Shown piece by piece: positions 1 through 9,178 of a stretch of DNA of 64,000 nt. The notes beneath the pieces were generated by a model that searched no databases, was not told the DNA's origin, and saw only the letters and a list, made by a program, of their open reading frames with translations. The position numbers and the translations under genes are program-made. Every line of letters begins with the position of its first letter. Position 1 is the stretch's first letter. Origin of the DNA: Actinokineospora sp. NBRC 105648 (GTDB lineage: Bacteria > Actinomycetota > Actinomycetes > Mycobacteriales > Pseudonocardiaceae); NCBI RefSeq assembly GCF_030269645.1, contig NZ_BSTR01000022.1, positions 65,571 to 129,570 of the forward strand, written 5' to 3'.

Positions 1-2
1 CG

Positions 3-422
3 CTGCACCGGCGCGACGTGCTGGCGGCCGACCTGGCCTGGCTGCTCGGCCCGGACTGGCGCGCGTCGGTGCACCCGCTGGCCGCGACGCGGGCCTACGT
101 CGAGCGCCTGCGCGAGGTCTGCTTCACCTCCCGCAGCGCTTTCGTGGCGCACCACTACACGCGCTACCTCGGCGACCTCTCCGGCGGCCAGATCATCCGC
201 CGCAGGCTGCACGACGCCTACGGCCTCGACACCGACGGCGTCCGGTTCTACACCTTCGACGGGATCCCCAAGGCCAAGCCGTTCCGGGACATCTACCGCG
301 AGCTGCTGGACGGGTCGCCGTGGACCGAGGGCGAGCGGGAGAACCTGGTCGCCGAGGCGAACGTCGCGTTCCGGCTCAACCGCGCCGTCTTCGACGACTT
401 GGCGGTCGCGGCGGGACTCTGA
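3..422 (+). CDS. Heme oxygenase (biliverdin-producing), 5' truncated by window edge
   Basis: The open frame enters from the window start and gives about 139 C-terminal residues. Heme oxygenases open heme to biliverdin, CO and Fe2+ in the cytoplasm. The distal-helix signature YLGDLSGGQ is intact, followed by the conserved stretch around FYTFDGIPKAKPF and a helical C-terminus containing EANVAFRLN, as in HmuO-type enzymes of about 215-240 residues. The proximal histidine would lie before the window, so activity cannot be judged. It converges on the LysR gene with a 26-bp gap. Family assignment is firm; role in iron acquisition versus heme turnover is open. Confidence 0.9.
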   Translation: MHRRDVLAADLAWLLGPDWRASVHPLAATRAYVERLREVCFTSRSAFVAHHYTRYLGDLSGGQIIRRRLHDAYGLDTDGVRFYTFDGIPKAKPFRDIYRELLDGSPWTEGERENLVAEANVAFRLNRAVFDDLAVAAGL

Positions 423-448
423 GCGCGGGTTTGCAAGGGGCACCCGCG

Positions 449-1342
449 TCACCGCAGGGCGGTGGCCGCCACCGCGGTGACCGCGTCGGCGAGGGCGGAC
501 AGCGAGGGCGAGTCGAGCTTCCACTGCTGCCAGTACAGCGGCACGTCGATCGGGCGCTCGGCGTCGAGGTCGACCAGCCGCCCCGCCCGCAGGTGGGCCG
601 CGGCCTGCGCCTGCGGAACCATCCCCCACCCGAGTCCCGCCACCACCGCGTCGAGGAATCCCTCCGACGACGGGATGTGGTGCCGGTGCCTGCTCGGCGG
701 CGCGTCCGGGGCGTGCGCGCGGGTGAAGCGGTCCTGCAGGTCGTCCCTGCGGTCGAACACCACCACTGGTGCGGTGGGGAGGGAAGCGTGCAGCGGACCG
801 GAAAGCCACTCGGCGGCGAACGCGGGCGTCGCGACAGGTCGGTAGCGCATGTTGCCCAGGGCTCGCACGGAGCACCCGGTGACCGGCTCCGCCAGCGAGG
901 TCACCGCGGCCATCACCAGGCCGTCGCGCAGCAGGGTGGCGGTGTGATCCTGGTCCTCGCGGCGCAGCTCGAAGCAGGTCCGCAGGCGCGCGGGCACCTC
1001 GACCAGCGCGGGCAGGAACCAGGTGGCCAGCGAGTCGGCGTTGACCGCGACGGCGAGCCGCACGGGCTCGCCGGTGTCGGTCAGGCCGAGCTCGGCCCGG
1101 GTGTCGCGTTCGAGATGGGCCAGTTGGCGAGCGAAGCGGACCACCAGCACACCGGACTCGGTCAGCCGCACCGGTTTGGTGCGCGTCAGCAGCACCCGGC
1201 CGGTCCGCTGCTCCAGCGCCTTCACCCGCTGGCTCACCGCCGACGGGGTCACGTGCAGGGCGGTCGCGGCGGCGTCGAACGTGCCCTCGTCGACCACGGC
1301 CAGCAGGGTGCGGACGTGGTCCAGCGGCAGGTCGGTGATCAC
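449..1342 (-). CDS. lysG: LysR-family regulator of the LysG/ArgP type
   Basis: About 297 residues. The N-terminal winged helix-turn-helix spans roughly residues 5-65 (LRLTLL-like helix, then ALHVTPSAVSQRVKALE), followed by a LysR substrate-binding domain. The HTH sequence is typical of LysG/ArgP/IciA, which sense basic amino acids and activate a divergent exporter. It is divergent from a LysE-type exporter, the standard arrangement. I chose the GTG at 1342 (protein begins VITDLPLDHV) because AGGA lies just upstream and family members start there; a GTG at 1381 would leave only 26 bp before lysE. Inducer specificity (Lys, Arg, His) is inferred from the family. Confidence 0.88.
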   Translation of the reverse strand: MITDLPLDHVRTLLAVVDEGTFDAAATALHVTPSAVSQRVKALEQRTGRVLLTRTKPVRLTESGVLVVRFARQLAHLERDTRAELGLTDTGEPVRLAVAVNADSLATWFLPALVEVPARLRTCFELRREDQDHTATLLRDGLVMAAVTSLAEPVTGCSVRALGNMRYRPVATPAFAAEWLSGPLHASLPTAPVVVFDRRDDLQDRFTRAHAPDAPPSRHRHHIPSSEGFLDAVVAGLGWGMVPQAQAAAHLRAGRLVDLDAERPIDVPLYWQQWKLDSPSLSALADAVTAVAATALR

Positions 1343-1407
1343 GATTCCTAATGATACGTAAGAATCTTTAGCTGTACTCACGGGACGGTCGTTCCTAGGG
1401 TCGGACC
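1343..1407. promoter_or_regulatory. Divergent lysG-lysE control region
   Basis: This 65-bp AT-richer stretch separates the chosen lysG start from lysE. It contains an inverted pair GATTC (1343-1347) and GAATC (1362-1366) spaced by 14 bp, a dyad compatible with a LysR-type site. LysR proteins usually bind such T-N11-A dyads between divergent genes. Assignment to LysG is inference. Confidence 0.45.
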
Positions 1408-2010
1408 GTGCTCCTCACCGCGCTCGCCGGCTTCGGCACCGGTCTCTCGCTCATCGTCGCCATCGGCGCGCAGAACGCGTTCGTGCTCCGCCAGGGGATC
1501 CGCAGGCACGCGGTGGCCGCGGTGGTGGCGATCTGCGCGGGCTCCGACGCCGTCCTCATCGCACTGGGGGTGGGCGGCGTCGGGTCCGTGGTGCGGGCGT
1601 GGCCGCGCGCGCTGACCGCCGTCGCGCTGGTCGGCGGCGCGTTCCTGATCGGCTACGGGATCCTCGCCGCCCGCCGGGCGCTGCGGCCCGCGACCATGCC
1701 GCTCGACGGGCCGACCACCGGCTCCCCGCGCCGCGCGGTGCTGCAGGCGCTGGCGATGACCTGGCTCAACCCGCACGTCTACCTCGACACGCTGCTGTTG
1801 CTGGGCACCATCGCCGCCGCCCGGGGCGAGGCCCGCTGGGCCTTCGGCTTGGGTGCCGCGCTGGCCAGCCTGTGCTGGTTCACCGCGCTCGGCTTCGGCG
1901 CCCGACTGCTCAGCGGGTTCTTCCGCCGCCCGGGGTCCTGGCGGGTGCTCGACGCGCTGGTGGCCGCGACCATGGTCACCATCGGCGTCGGGCTGATCGC
2001 GGGCGCCTGA
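1408..2010 (+). CDS. lysE: LysE/ArgO-family basic amino acid exporter
   Basis: A 200-residue integral membrane protein with about six hydrophobic segments, the usual length for LysE. The diagnostic N-terminal stretch GTGLSLIVAIGAQNAFVLRQ and the later TWLNPHVYLDT motif are both present; the latter is conserved in LysE/ArgO transporters. These proteins export lysine or arginine (and analogues) in exchange for protons. It starts at GTG and is controlled presumably by the divergent LysG-type regulator when cytoplasmic basic amino acids rise. A strong hairpin lies 40 bp after the stop. Confidence 0.93.
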   Translation: MLLTALAGFGTGLSLIVAIGAQNAFVLRQGIRRHAVAAVVAICAGSDAVLIALGVGGVGSVVRAWPRALTAVALVGGAFLIGYGILAARRALRPATMPLDGPTTGSPRRAVLQALAMTWLNPHVYLDTLLLLGTIAAARGEARWAFGLGAALASLCWFTALGFGARLLSGFFRRPGSWRVLDALVAATMVTIGVGLIAGA

Positions 2011-2049
2011 GCACGGGCGAGTCGCCGCGGTCGGAGCCGCACCGACCGA

Positions 2050-2086
2050 CCGGGCCTGACCATCCACTGTGGATGGTCAGGCCCGG
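2050..2086. terminator. Bidirectional hairpin between lysE and the TAP-like hydrolase
   Basis: A perfect 17-bp inverted repeat (CCGGGCCTGACCATCCA and its complement) with a 3-nt loop lies between two convergent genes. No T-tract is obvious, as is common for actinomycete terminators. It could serve both strands. Confidence 0.8.
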
Positions 2087-2091
2087 TCCGA

Positions 2092-3486
2092 CTACCTGGC
2101 CCCGACCAGGTGCGCCACCTCGCGCGCCAACGTGCCCGGGTCGTTGAAGTAGGCCGTGTGGCCCACGCCGGTCCAGGTCAGCAGCTCCGAGCCCCGGATC
2201 TGCCTGGCCAGACCGACCGCCCACTCGTGCGGGGTGGACGGGTCGTGCTCGCCACCGACCACCAGGACGTTGGGCACGCCACGCACCGGCGTGGGCCCCC
2301 ACGGGTTGGCCGGACGCACCGGCCACCCCGCGCATCCCGCCTGACCGTCCCACGCCTCGACGTACCCGCGCGTCACCGGCGCCACCCGCAGGATCGTCTG
2401 CTTGCGGGCGATCAGGTCGGCGGCCCCCCTGACGTCACTGGGGAAGTCGTGGCACCCGATGGTCCGGTACGTCCCGAGCCCACCTTCCCCCGACACCAGG
2501 GTCGAAGCGTCCGGGCTGGTCGCCATGGCGTCGCGCAACGCCTCGGCGAGCAGGGGCCACTGGCTGGTCAGGTAGAGCAGGGAGTACATGCCGAACCCGA
2601 TCTGCTCGGCGTTGACCCCCTCCGGGAACCCTTGCGCGGGAATGGTTTCCCGATCGGCCCGGTCCAGCAGCGCCCGGTACTCGGCAACCACGTCACGCCC
2701 GTGCAACGCGCACTCGGCGGTGTCCGCGCACCACTGGGAGAATCGGGCGAACACGTCCTCGGTCACCCGCGCCTCGTCCAGCGCCATCCGCTCACTACCG
2801 ACGGTGTGGTCCACCGCCCCGTCGAAGACCGCCGCCCGCACCCGGTTCGGGAACAGCTGGGCATAGGTCGCCCCGAGCAGCGTGCCGTAGGACAACCCCA
2901 GCCAACTGACCTTGTCCGCGCGCAACGCCACCCGCACGGCCTCGAAGTCCCGCGCCGCACTGACCGTGTCCACATGATCGATCAACGGCCCGGTCGCCTG
3001 CCGACAGGCGTCCCCGACCTCCCGGTTGTAGGCCACCAACCGCCGGTACTGCGCCTGCGTGTCGGGGTACTGGGTAACCCGCAGGTCGGTGGGCGACTTC
3101 GGGCAGGCGATCGCCGGACGACTCTCCCCCACCCCACGCGGGTCCACCCCGACGATGTCGAACCGATCCCGCAACTCCGCCGGGAACAACTCCGCCGCGA
3201 GATCCCGCACCAACGGCACGGCGGGCCCACCCGGGCCACCGGGATTGAAGTACAGCACCCCGATCCGCCGAGCCGGATCAGCGGCCTTGAGCCGCGCCAC
3301 CGCCACCGTGATCCGCGCACCACCGGGACGCGACCAGTCCAGCGGCACCCCGATGTCGGTGCACTGCGCACCGCGCTCCCCACACGCGCGCCACCCAACC
3401 TCAACCGGTTTCGCCTGCGCGACAGCGGGTGCGACCCCGGCAACCACCCCCACCACCACAACGGCCGACACCAGCACTCGTCTCAT
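2092..3486 (-). CDS. Secreted alpha/beta-hydrolase, tripeptidyl aminopeptidase (TAP) family
   Basis: 464 residues from the ATG at 3486, chosen because AGGAGG sits 5 nt upstream. A Sec signal peptide covers about residues 1-24 (hydrophobic VLVSAVVVVGVVAG, then APAVAQA). The hydrolase fold has an oxyanion-loop NPGGPGG, nucleophile Ser199 in GLSYGT, Asp415 in GGEHDPSTP and His443 in GVGHTAYF. The C-terminus carries the TAP-like region. Relatives include Streptomyces Slp/TAP peptidases and mycobacterial Hip1/CaeA, exported serine peptidases that trim N-terminal tripeptides. It is monocistronic. Substrate is not predictable from sequence. Confidence 0.88.
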   Translation of the reverse strand: MRRVLVSAVVVVGVVAGVAPAVAQAKPVEVGWRACGERGAQCTDIGVPLDWSRPGGARITVAVARLKAADPARRIGVLYFNPGGPGGPAVPLVRDLAAELFPAELRDRFDIVGVDPRGVGESRPAIACPKSPTDLRVTQYPDTQAQYRRLVAYNREVGDACRQATGPLIDHVDTVSAARDFEAVRVALRADKVSWLGLSYGTLLGATYAQLFPNRVRAAVFDGAVDHTVGSERMALDEARVTEDVFARFSQWCADTAECALHGRDVVAEYRALLDRADRETIPAQGFPEGVNAEQIGFGMYSLLYLTSQWPLLAEALRDAMATSPDASTLVSGEGGLGTYRTIGCHDFPSDVRGAADLIARKQTILRVAPVTRGYVEAWDGQAGCAGWPVRPANPWGPTPVRGVPNVLVVGGEHDPSTPHEWAVGLARQIRGSELLTWTGVGHTAYFNDPGTLAREVAHLVGAR

Positions 3487-3654
3487 GGTCCTCCTCACGT
3501 CGTCCACTTGGGAAGATCATGGTGTGGGCCCGCCACGACGGACATCGGTCCCGGGGATGACCGCGGGCTCATCCCACCGACGCAGGACCACGGTCCACTT
3601 CCCTTGACGACCAAGGGAAAACCCTGACCCACCCCCCGACCAGCCCCCAACGCC

Positions 3655-3787
3655 ACCACCGCAGCGGAGAAGCCGACTCCGCTGGCAAGCAACAGAATCC
3701 CCACCCCACCAGACCGCAGCGGCAGGCCGACCCCGCTGGTATGCAACAGGATTTCCACCCCGCTGGAACGCAAGTCCCGCTACGGAT
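3655..3787. repeat. Short REP-like modules preceding palindromic element R1
   Basis: Two imperfect units of roughly 55 bp, each with a CAGCGG / CCGCTG dyad around GGCCGACCC, end in the sequence CCCGCTACGGATGCTCGA that runs into element R1. The same module occurs, sometimes inverted, at 6202-6440, 25734-26080 and 51105-51263. The 3487-3654 stretch before it shows no gene and would hold the hydrolase promoter. Confidence 0.75.
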
Positions 3788-3927
3788 GCTCGATCTGGTG
3801 GACTCGCTTCGTGTGGGGGGAGAGCACCGCTAAACTTGCCGGTGGTGGGGAATGCCCTTCACCCGCCCTTTTTTCACCACCGCGGTGCTCTAGGGGCCCC
3901 ATACGAAGTGAGTTCACTAGATCGAGC
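3788..3927 (+). repeat. Palindromic element R1 (sense strand +)
   Basis: A 140-bp element with a 31-bp outer stem that begins GCTCGATCTGGTGGACTCGC. Its only irregularities are four G-U pairs when read on this strand. Inside are the 10-bp stem AGAGCACCGC/GCGGTGCTCT, the unpaired TAAACTTG, a third stem GGTGGTG/CACCACC and a loop with ATGCCCTTCACCC. It lies between two divergent genes. The following 3928-4163 begins with the spacer seen at other copies (GGGCAACGAAGACGGC) and then holds the P450 promoter region with no gene. Confidence 0.93.
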
Positions 3928-4163
3928 CCCGCTTGTAACCTGGGCAACGAAGACGGCTACACCGAGGTGAGACCGAGCCTACACTCAAGCCCCGGACGCC
4001 GAAAAACTCCAACCAGAAACGGTTTCACCGCTCCACACCCGATACCCGGACAGCAATAAACCATCACCATTCACATTCCCATTCGCAGGAATCGGACAAC
4101 CGTCTCATTTGTCCGCCCCGCCGGCGTAACGTCCTCCGCACGGTCGAACTGGAGGGTGACCCC

Positions 4164-5522
4164 ATGAGTGCACCGATCATCCCCACCGCCCGCGGGAAAC
4201 TACCGCTGCTCGGCCACGCGCTCCCCCTGCTCCGCAAGCCGGTGGCGTTCCTGAACTCGCTGCCCGCCCAGGGCGACCTGGTGCGGGTCAAGATCGGCCC
4301 GGTGGACGCCGTCATGGTCTGCGACGCCGAGCTGGCCAACGAGGTGTTCCGCGACGACCGCACCTACGACAAGGGCGGCGTGTTCGTCGACCGCGCCCGC
4401 GAAGTGGTGCACGACAACCTGTCCACCTGCCCGCACAGCATGCACCGCCGACAACGCAGGCTGTTGCAGCCCGCGTTCCACAACGCGCGGATGCCCGCCT
4501 ACGCCGAGGTCATGGCGACCCAGATCGAGCGGGCGCTGGCGGGCTGGCGGGATGGGCAGGTGCTCGACGTGCCCCGCGAGATGTCGGTGCTGACGGTGAA
4601 CGTCCTCAACGCCACCATGTTCTCCGACACGCTGTCCGAGCGGGCCGTGCGGGAGTCCTACGACGACGCCGAGGTCCTGGTGTCCGGCATCCTCAAGCGG
4701 ATGGTGATGCCGGAGACCATCGCCCGGCTGCCACTGTTCGGCAACCGGGCTTTCCATCAAGCCGCCGCACGGCTGCGGCGCACGGTGAGCGAGCTCATCG
4801 AACAGCGCCGAGTCACCGGCGCCGACCACGGCGACCTGCTGTCCGCGCTGTTCCTCGCCCGCGACCCGGAGAACCCCGAGGAGGGCCTGACCGCCGACGA
4901 GATCGTCGATCAGGTGCTCACCTTCCACCTGGCGGGCAGCGAAACCACGGCGATGGCACTGAGCTGGGCCCTGCACCTGGTCGCCGCGCATCCGGAGGTC
5001 GAGCGCAGGCTGCACGCCGAGGTAGACACCGTCCTCAATGGACGAACAGCGAGCCACGCCGACCTGCCCCGGCTCGACCTGACCGCCCGGGTGATCACCG
5101 AGTCGCTCCGGGTCTGGACCCCGGGTTGGCTGTTCACCAGACTGGTCAGCACCGACACCGAACTGGGCGGGCACCAACTGGCAGCGGGCACGACCGTCGC
5201 CTACAGCCCATACCTGATCCACCACCGACCGGACCTCTATCCCGACCCGGAGCGCTTCGACCCCGACCGCTGGGACACCTCAACCGGCACCACTCCCCCG
5301 CGCACGGCCTTCATCCCGTTCGCCGCAGGCGCCCGCAAGTGCATCGGCGACAAGTTCAGCCTCACCGAAGCCACCCTGGCCCTGGCCACCATCGCCGGCC
5401 GCTGGCGGTTGGAACACGCCTCCGCACGGCAAGTGCGGCCGGCACTGTCGTTCGTACTCCGGCCACACAAGCTGCGGATGCGCGCGATCCGGCGGCAGGC
5501 GGGTGAGCGGGCCGTCAGCTGA
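4164..5522 (+). CDS. Cytochrome P450 monooxygenase
   Basis: 452 residues. The I-helix oxygen-activation motif AGSETTA is at about 257-263, the ExxR pair at Glu313-Arg316 (ESLR), the PERF-like DPERFDPDRW at 361-370, and the heme-binding loop FAAGARKCIG ends with axial Cys393. The start is supported by GGAGGGTGACC upstream. P450s insert oxygen into organic substrates using electrons from a ferredoxin; no redox partner lies beside it. The pattern resembles bacterial terpene or fatty-acid oxidising P450s with eukaryote-like ExxR spacing, but the substrate cannot be named. It is isolated, so a role in a biosynthetic cluster is not supported. Confidence 0.95.
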   Translation: MSAPIIPTARGKLPLLGHALPLLRKPVAFLNSLPAQGDLVRVKIGPVDAVMVCDAELANEVFRDDRTYDKGGVFVDRAREVVHDNLSTCPHSMHRRQRRLLQPAFHNARMPAYAEVMATQIERALAGWRDGQVLDVPREMSVLTVNVLNATMFSDTLSERAVRESYDDAEVLVSGILKRMVMPETIARLPLFGNRAFHQAAARLRRTVSELIEQRRVTGADHGDLLSALFLARDPENPEEGLTADEIVDQVLTFHLAGSETTAMALSWALHLVAAHPEVERRLHAEVDTVLNGRTASHADLPRLDLTARVITESLRVWTPGWLFTRLVSTDTELGGHQLAAGTTVAYSPYLIHHRPDLYPDPERFDPDRWDTSTGTTPPRTAFIPFAAGARKCIGDKFSLTEATLALATIAGRWRLEHASARQVRPALSFVLRPHKLRMRAIRRQAGERAVS

Positions 5523-5608
5523 GGGTCAGCGGGGCATCAGGGCCTGGTGTCAAGCTTGTTCCAGCAAGGCAAGCGGGACCGGAAAGACAGCGAGACAGCA
5601 AGACAACG

Positions 5609-5694
<86 letters not shown>

Positions 5695-5822
5695 TCAAAA
5701 GCGCACCACCAAGGCCGCTGGCAATCCCCGGTCTTGGTCTTCAATCCCTCAATCCCTCAATCTTTCAATCCCTCAGTCTTGAAATGCCGCGCCCGCTGGG
5801 GCGCAACACCCGCTACGCCAGT

Positions 5823-5961
5823 GCTCGATTGGGTGGACTGCCTTCGTGTGGGGGGAGAGCACCGCTAAACTTGCCGTGTGTGGGGATGCCCTTCACCCCA
5901 CGCTTTTTCCCCACCGCGGTGCTCTAGGGGCCCCGCGCGAAGGTAGTCCAGCCAATCGAGC
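5823..5961 (+). repeat. Palindromic element R2 (sense strand +)
   Basis: A 139-bp family member with the second outer-stem type (GCTCGATTGGGTGGACTGCC). The outer stem has three wobbles and one G-G mismatch. The inner stem AGAGCACCGC and the TAAACTTG segment are conserved. It lies downstream of the P450 and the tRNA-like gene on the same strand and forms an inverted pair with R3. Confidence 0.93.
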
Positions 5962-6062
5962 CCCGCTCTTACTCGGGCAGCTCGGACGGTGTGCCGCACA
6001 CCGACCTACGGTCGACCTGCATGGTGGCTCATCGCTGGGGCTGCCCGAGGAAAAGATGAGGG
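5962..6062. repeat. Conserved spacer between paired elements R2 and R3
   Basis: About 100 bp with its own dyad CTCGGGCAGC...GCTGCCCGAG. The same spacer, reversed, lies between R7 and R8 (51404-51502) and a diverged version between R9 and R10. No coding potential was seen. Confidence 0.8.
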
Positions 6063-6201
6063 GCTCGATCTAGTGAACTCGCTTCGTGCGGGGCCCCTAG
6101 AGCACCGCGGTGGAGAGAAAAGGGCAGGGTAAGGGCATCCCCACCCACGGCAAGTTTAGCGGCACTCTCCCCCCACACGAAGCGAGTCCACTAGATCGAG
6201 C
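6063..6201 (-). repeat. Palindromic element R3 (sense strand -)
   Basis: A 139-bp reverse-orientation copy with CTAGTGGACTCGC-type outer stem, two outer wobbles and two inner wobbles (AGAGUGCCGC against GCGGUGCUCU). It lies downstream of the rnhA/phosphatase operon on the same strand. Confidence 0.93.
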
Positions 6202-6440
6202 ATCCGTAGCGGGCGTTGCTTTCCAGCGGGGTCGGCCTCATCGCTGCGGTTTGCTTGGGGGGACGGAACCCTGTCGCGTGCGGGCAGGGTCGGCCTATCC
6301 GCTGCGGTTTAGTGGGGGACGGGCTTCTCTTGGGTGCTGGTGGGGTCGGCCTATCCGCTGCGGTGCCAACGGGGGCGGGATGCCGCTGCGGTTTGGCGGG
6401 GGCCGGACCTGTTGCTTTCCAGTGGGGTCGGGAGTCGCTT
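6202..6440. repeat. Degenerate REP-like module array next to R3
   Basis: Reverse-oriented copies of the GGGGTCGGCC...CGCTGCGG module, four or more degenerate units, start directly at the end of R3. The first about 45 bp match the flank of R7 on the opposite strand. No gene is seen. Confidence 0.7.
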
Positions 6441-6459
6441 CTGCTTCGGTTTTGTGGTG

Positions 6460-7608
6460 TCAGCCCAGGTGTGAGATGTCGTTGACCAAGCGCACTGAGG
6501 CGTTGCCGTCTGGGTAGAACTCGACGATCGAGAGGGAGGCCAGGTCCAGGTGGAGTCGGAACAGCAGTGACGGGCCGACGTCCAGGCCCATCCTCAGCAG
6601 TGACTTGATCGGTGTGACGTGGCTGACCACGATCAGTGTGCGGCCGCCGAAGCGGGTGATCAGTTCGTCGCGGGCGCGGCGGACTCGGCGGTGTACTGCG
6701 TCGAAGCTCTCGCCGCCGGGGGCGGGTACTGAGGTGTCGGAGAGCCATTTGCCGTGTAGCTCTGGGTCGCGTTCGGCGGTCTCGGTGAAGGTCATGCCCT
6801 CCCACTGGCCGAAGTCGGTCTCGATCAGACCGTCGTGCGTCTCGACCTGTCCGCCGACTACCTGGGCCACCGCGGTCGCGGTCTGCCTGGTGCGGCCGAG
6901 CGGTGAGGCGATGATCGGGGTCTGGGCGTCGATCCCGTCCAGCTTGGCGATCCGTGCGGCCGCTGCGGCGGCTTGGCCCTCGCCCACCTCGGTCAGGGGG
7001 ACGTCGCCGCGGCCGGAGTAGCGCTTGGCCACCGACATCTCGGTCTGCCCGTGTCGCAACAACAGGATCTTGGTCGGTGTGCCCTGGGCGCCGGACCAGC
7101 CCGCGGGCGAGGACCGGCGGGGCTCGGGGTCGGCGCACTGGGTGGGGCGGGTCTGCCTGCTCGGCTGGTCGGGCTGGGGCTGCTGGACCTGTTGTGCCTT
7201 GGCGCTGTCCTGGGCGTCCATCGCCTCGTTGGCCAGCCGGTCGGCGTGCCGGTTGCGCTCACGCGGGATCCACGTGTACGAGACGAACGCGAAGCCCGCG
7301 GCGATGGCGCGGGCCTCGTCGGCCAACGGCCGCATCGACGGGTGCTTGACCTGCCAGCGGCCGGACATCTGCTCCACCACCAGCTTGGAGTCCATCCGCG
7401 CCTCGACGGTGTCGGCGCCCAGTTCGGCGGCGGCGCGCAGGCCCGCGATCAGGCCTCGGTACTCGGCCACGTTGTTCGTCGCCACGCCGATGCCCTCGGC
7501 CCGCTCGGCGAGCACCGCGCCGGTCTCCGCGGCCAGGACCACCGCGCCGTAGCCCGCGGGCCCGGGGTTGCCCCGGGACCCGCCGTCGGCCTCGACCAGC
7601 ACCCTCAC
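6460..7608 (-). CDS. Bifunctional RNase HI / acid phosphatase (CobC-like)
   Basis: 382 residues. Residues about 1-130 form an RNase H domain (VEADGGSRGNPGPAGYGAVV, NNVAEY, MDSKLVVEQ, HADRLAN) that cleaves RNA in RNA-DNA hybrids. A Gln/Pro-rich linker follows. Residues about 180-382 form a histidine phosphatase with LLLRHGQTE, the active phosphohistidine motif, and later VVSHVTP. M. tuberculosis Rv2228c has the same fusion; its phosphatase domain has alpha-ribazole phosphatase activity. GTG start overlaps the upstream stop by 4 nt (GTGA), so it is translationally coupled as the last gene of a four-gene operon. Confidence 0.93.
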   Translation of the reverse strand: MRVLVEADGGSRGNPGPAGYGAVVLAAETGAVLAERAEGIGVATNNVAEYRGLIAGLRAAAELGADTVEARMDSKLVVEQMSGRWQVKHPSMRPLADEARAIAAGFAFVSYTWIPRERNRHADRLANEAMDAQDSAKAQQVQQPQPDQPSRQTRPTQCADPEPRRSSPAGWSGAQGTPTKILLLRHGQTEMSVAKRYSGRGDVPLTEVGEGQAAAAAARIAKLDGIDAQTPIIASPLGRTRQTATAVAQVVGGQVETHDGLIETDFGQWEGMTFTETAERDPELHGKWLSDTSVPAPGGESFDAVHRRVRRARDELITRFGGRTLIVVSHVTPIKSLLRMGLDVGPSLLFRLHLDLASLSIVEFYPDGNASVRLVNDISHLG

Positions 7609-8342
7609 AGGCCGGACTCCGGGGTGCGCACCAGGATCGTGCCGCACTCCTGGCACTCCAGGACCTCGTCGGCGGGGGCCTCGCGGATGCGTGAGATCTC
7701 CCGGGTGTCGATCTCGATCCGGCAGGCGCCGCACCGGCGCGAGCGCAGCAGGGCCGCCCCGATGCCCTTGACGGCCCGCCTGCGCTCGTAGAAGGCGAGC
7801 AGGTCCGCCGGGAGCCCGGGGACGATCTTGGCCCGGGTGCCGCCGCCGCGGGCGTCCTGGGTGTCGAGGTCGGCCAGGTTCTCGTCGCGGCGGTGCGTGG
7901 CGTCGGCCAGCGCGGCCTCGGCCTTGGCCAGCTCCACCCCGGTGTGCTGGGCGTCGCCCTGGACCGCCTCGCGGCGCTCCATCAGCTCCAGCAGGTCGTC
8001 CTCGAGCACCGACTGGCGGCGGCGCAGGGTGGCCAGCTCGTGCTCGACGTCGGTGAGCTGCTTGGCGTTCAGCGTTCCCCCGGCCAGCAGCCCGCGGTCG
8101 CGGTCCTCGCGGGCGCGGACCGCGTCGATCTCCTTCTCCTGCCGGGCGGCCTCGCGGTCGAGGTCGTCGAGCTGGGTGCGCACGGCCACGACCGCGTCGC
8201 GCCTGGCCCGCACGTCCTTCTCGGCGGCGGTGATCTCGGCCAGCTCCGGCATGCTGGTGCGGCGGTGGCGCACGCGGTCGAGGTCGGCGTCGACCTCGGC
8301 GAGCTCGAGCAGTCGGCGCTGGACGGCGGGATCGGCTTTCAC
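7605..8342 (-). CDS. Coiled-coil zinc-ribbon protein (Rv2229c-like, CT398 family)
   Basis: 245 residues. The first about 180 are a long antiparallel coiled coil rich in Glu, Arg and Ala. The C-terminus carries a C4 zinc ribbon, CGACRIEI and later CQECG. Family structures show a hairpin coiled coil with a zinc knuckle; a role in chaperoning or nucleic acid/secretion complexes has been suggested but is not settled. GTG start overlaps the nif3 stop by 4 nt. Conserved position between nif3 and the RNase H gene suggests linked expression rather than a known shared reaction. Confidence 0.85.
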   Translation of the reverse strand: MKADPAVQRRLLELAEVDADLDRVRHRRTSMPELAEITAAEKDVRARRDAVVAVRTQLDDLDREAARQEKEIDAVRAREDRDRGLLAGGTLNAKQLTDVEHELATLRRRQSVLEDDLLELMERREAVQGDAQHTGVELAKAEAALADATHRRDENLADLDTQDARGGGTRAKIVPGLPADLLAFYERRRAVKGIGAALLRSRRCGACRIEIDTREISRIREAPADEVLECQECGTILVRTPESGL

Positions 8343-9178
8343 CCGGTGAACCTCCCGGTTCGGGTCGGCGCCCCGGCGGACTGGGCGGTCCAGGGATCGG
8401 TGCGGCGGGCGGACACGTCGACGGTGACCGTACCGCCGATGGCCGCGCGTAGGATCTCCGCCGCCTGCCCGCACCACGGCCACTCGCTGGCCCAGTGCGC
8501 CAGGTCGACCAGCGCGGGGGCGCCGGGGGTGGCCAGGTGCTCGGCGGCGGGGTGGTGACGGAGGTCCGCGGTGACGTAAGCGTCGACACCGGCGGCGGTA
8601 GCGGTGGCGAGGTAAGAGTCACCCGCACCACCGGACACCGCTACCCGCCGGATCTTGCGGTTGGCGTCACCCGCGGCCCTTACCCCGCCCTCGGTGGCGG
8701 GGAGCGCGCGAGCGACGCGCTCGACGAACACGGCGAAGGGCTCGGCCTCGGGCAGCTCGCCGATCCGGCCGATACCCGTGCGGCCGTCCGGGTTCGGGTT
8801 GAGCGGGCCGGTGACGGTGAGCCCGATGGCCGCGGCCAGCGCGTCGGACACCCCCGGGTCAGCCGAGTCGGCGTTGGTGTGCGCGCAGAACAGCGCGATC
8901 CCGCCGCGGATCATGCGGTGCACCAGCGATCCCTTGGTGGTGTCGGCGGGCACCCCGTGCACCCCCTTGAGCAGCAGCGGGTGGTGGGCGACGACCAGCT
9001 GGGCACCGAGCTCGACCGCTTCGTCCACTGTGGACTCGACGGGGTCGACGCAGACCAGCACCCTGGTGATCTCCTCGGCCGGGTCACCGCAGACCAGCCC
9101 CACCGCGTCCCAGCTCTCGGCCAGGGCGGGCGGGTAGGCGGCCTCGAGCACGGCCACCGCGTCGGCGACGGTTGTCAC
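8339..9178 (-). CDS. Nif3-like dinuclear metal centre protein
   Basis: 279 residues from a GTG that overlaps the upstream stop by 4 nt. Conserved metal-binding features are present: [11 protein letters not shown] near residue 65, FCAHTNAD near 100, and [10 protein letters not shown] plus DLAHWASEW near the C-terminus. Members form hexamers with a two-metal site; the biochemical role (hydrolase or GTP cyclohydrolase-like) remains uncertain. The gene follows a CobC-like aminotransferase, as in Rv2231c-Rv2230c. Confidence 0.9.
   Translation of the reverse strand: MTTVADAVAVLEAAYPPALAESWDAVGLVCGDPAEEITRVLVCVDPVESTVDEAVELGAQLVVAHHPLLLKGVHGVPADTTKGSLVHRMIRGGIALFCAHTNADSADPGVSDALAAAIGLTVTGPLNPNPDGRTGIGRIGELPEAEPFAVFVERVARALPATEGGVRAAGDANRKIRRVAVSGGAGDSYLATATAAGVDAYVTADLRHHPAAEHLATPGAPALVDLAHWASEWPWCGQAAEILRAAIGGTVTVDVSARRTDPWTAQSAGAPTRTGRFTG

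Noticed and set aside
320..1351. 343-codon plus-strand frame opposite the LysR gene
   Set aside because: Low-complexity antisense shadow; the LysR domain structure on the minus strand is unambiguous.
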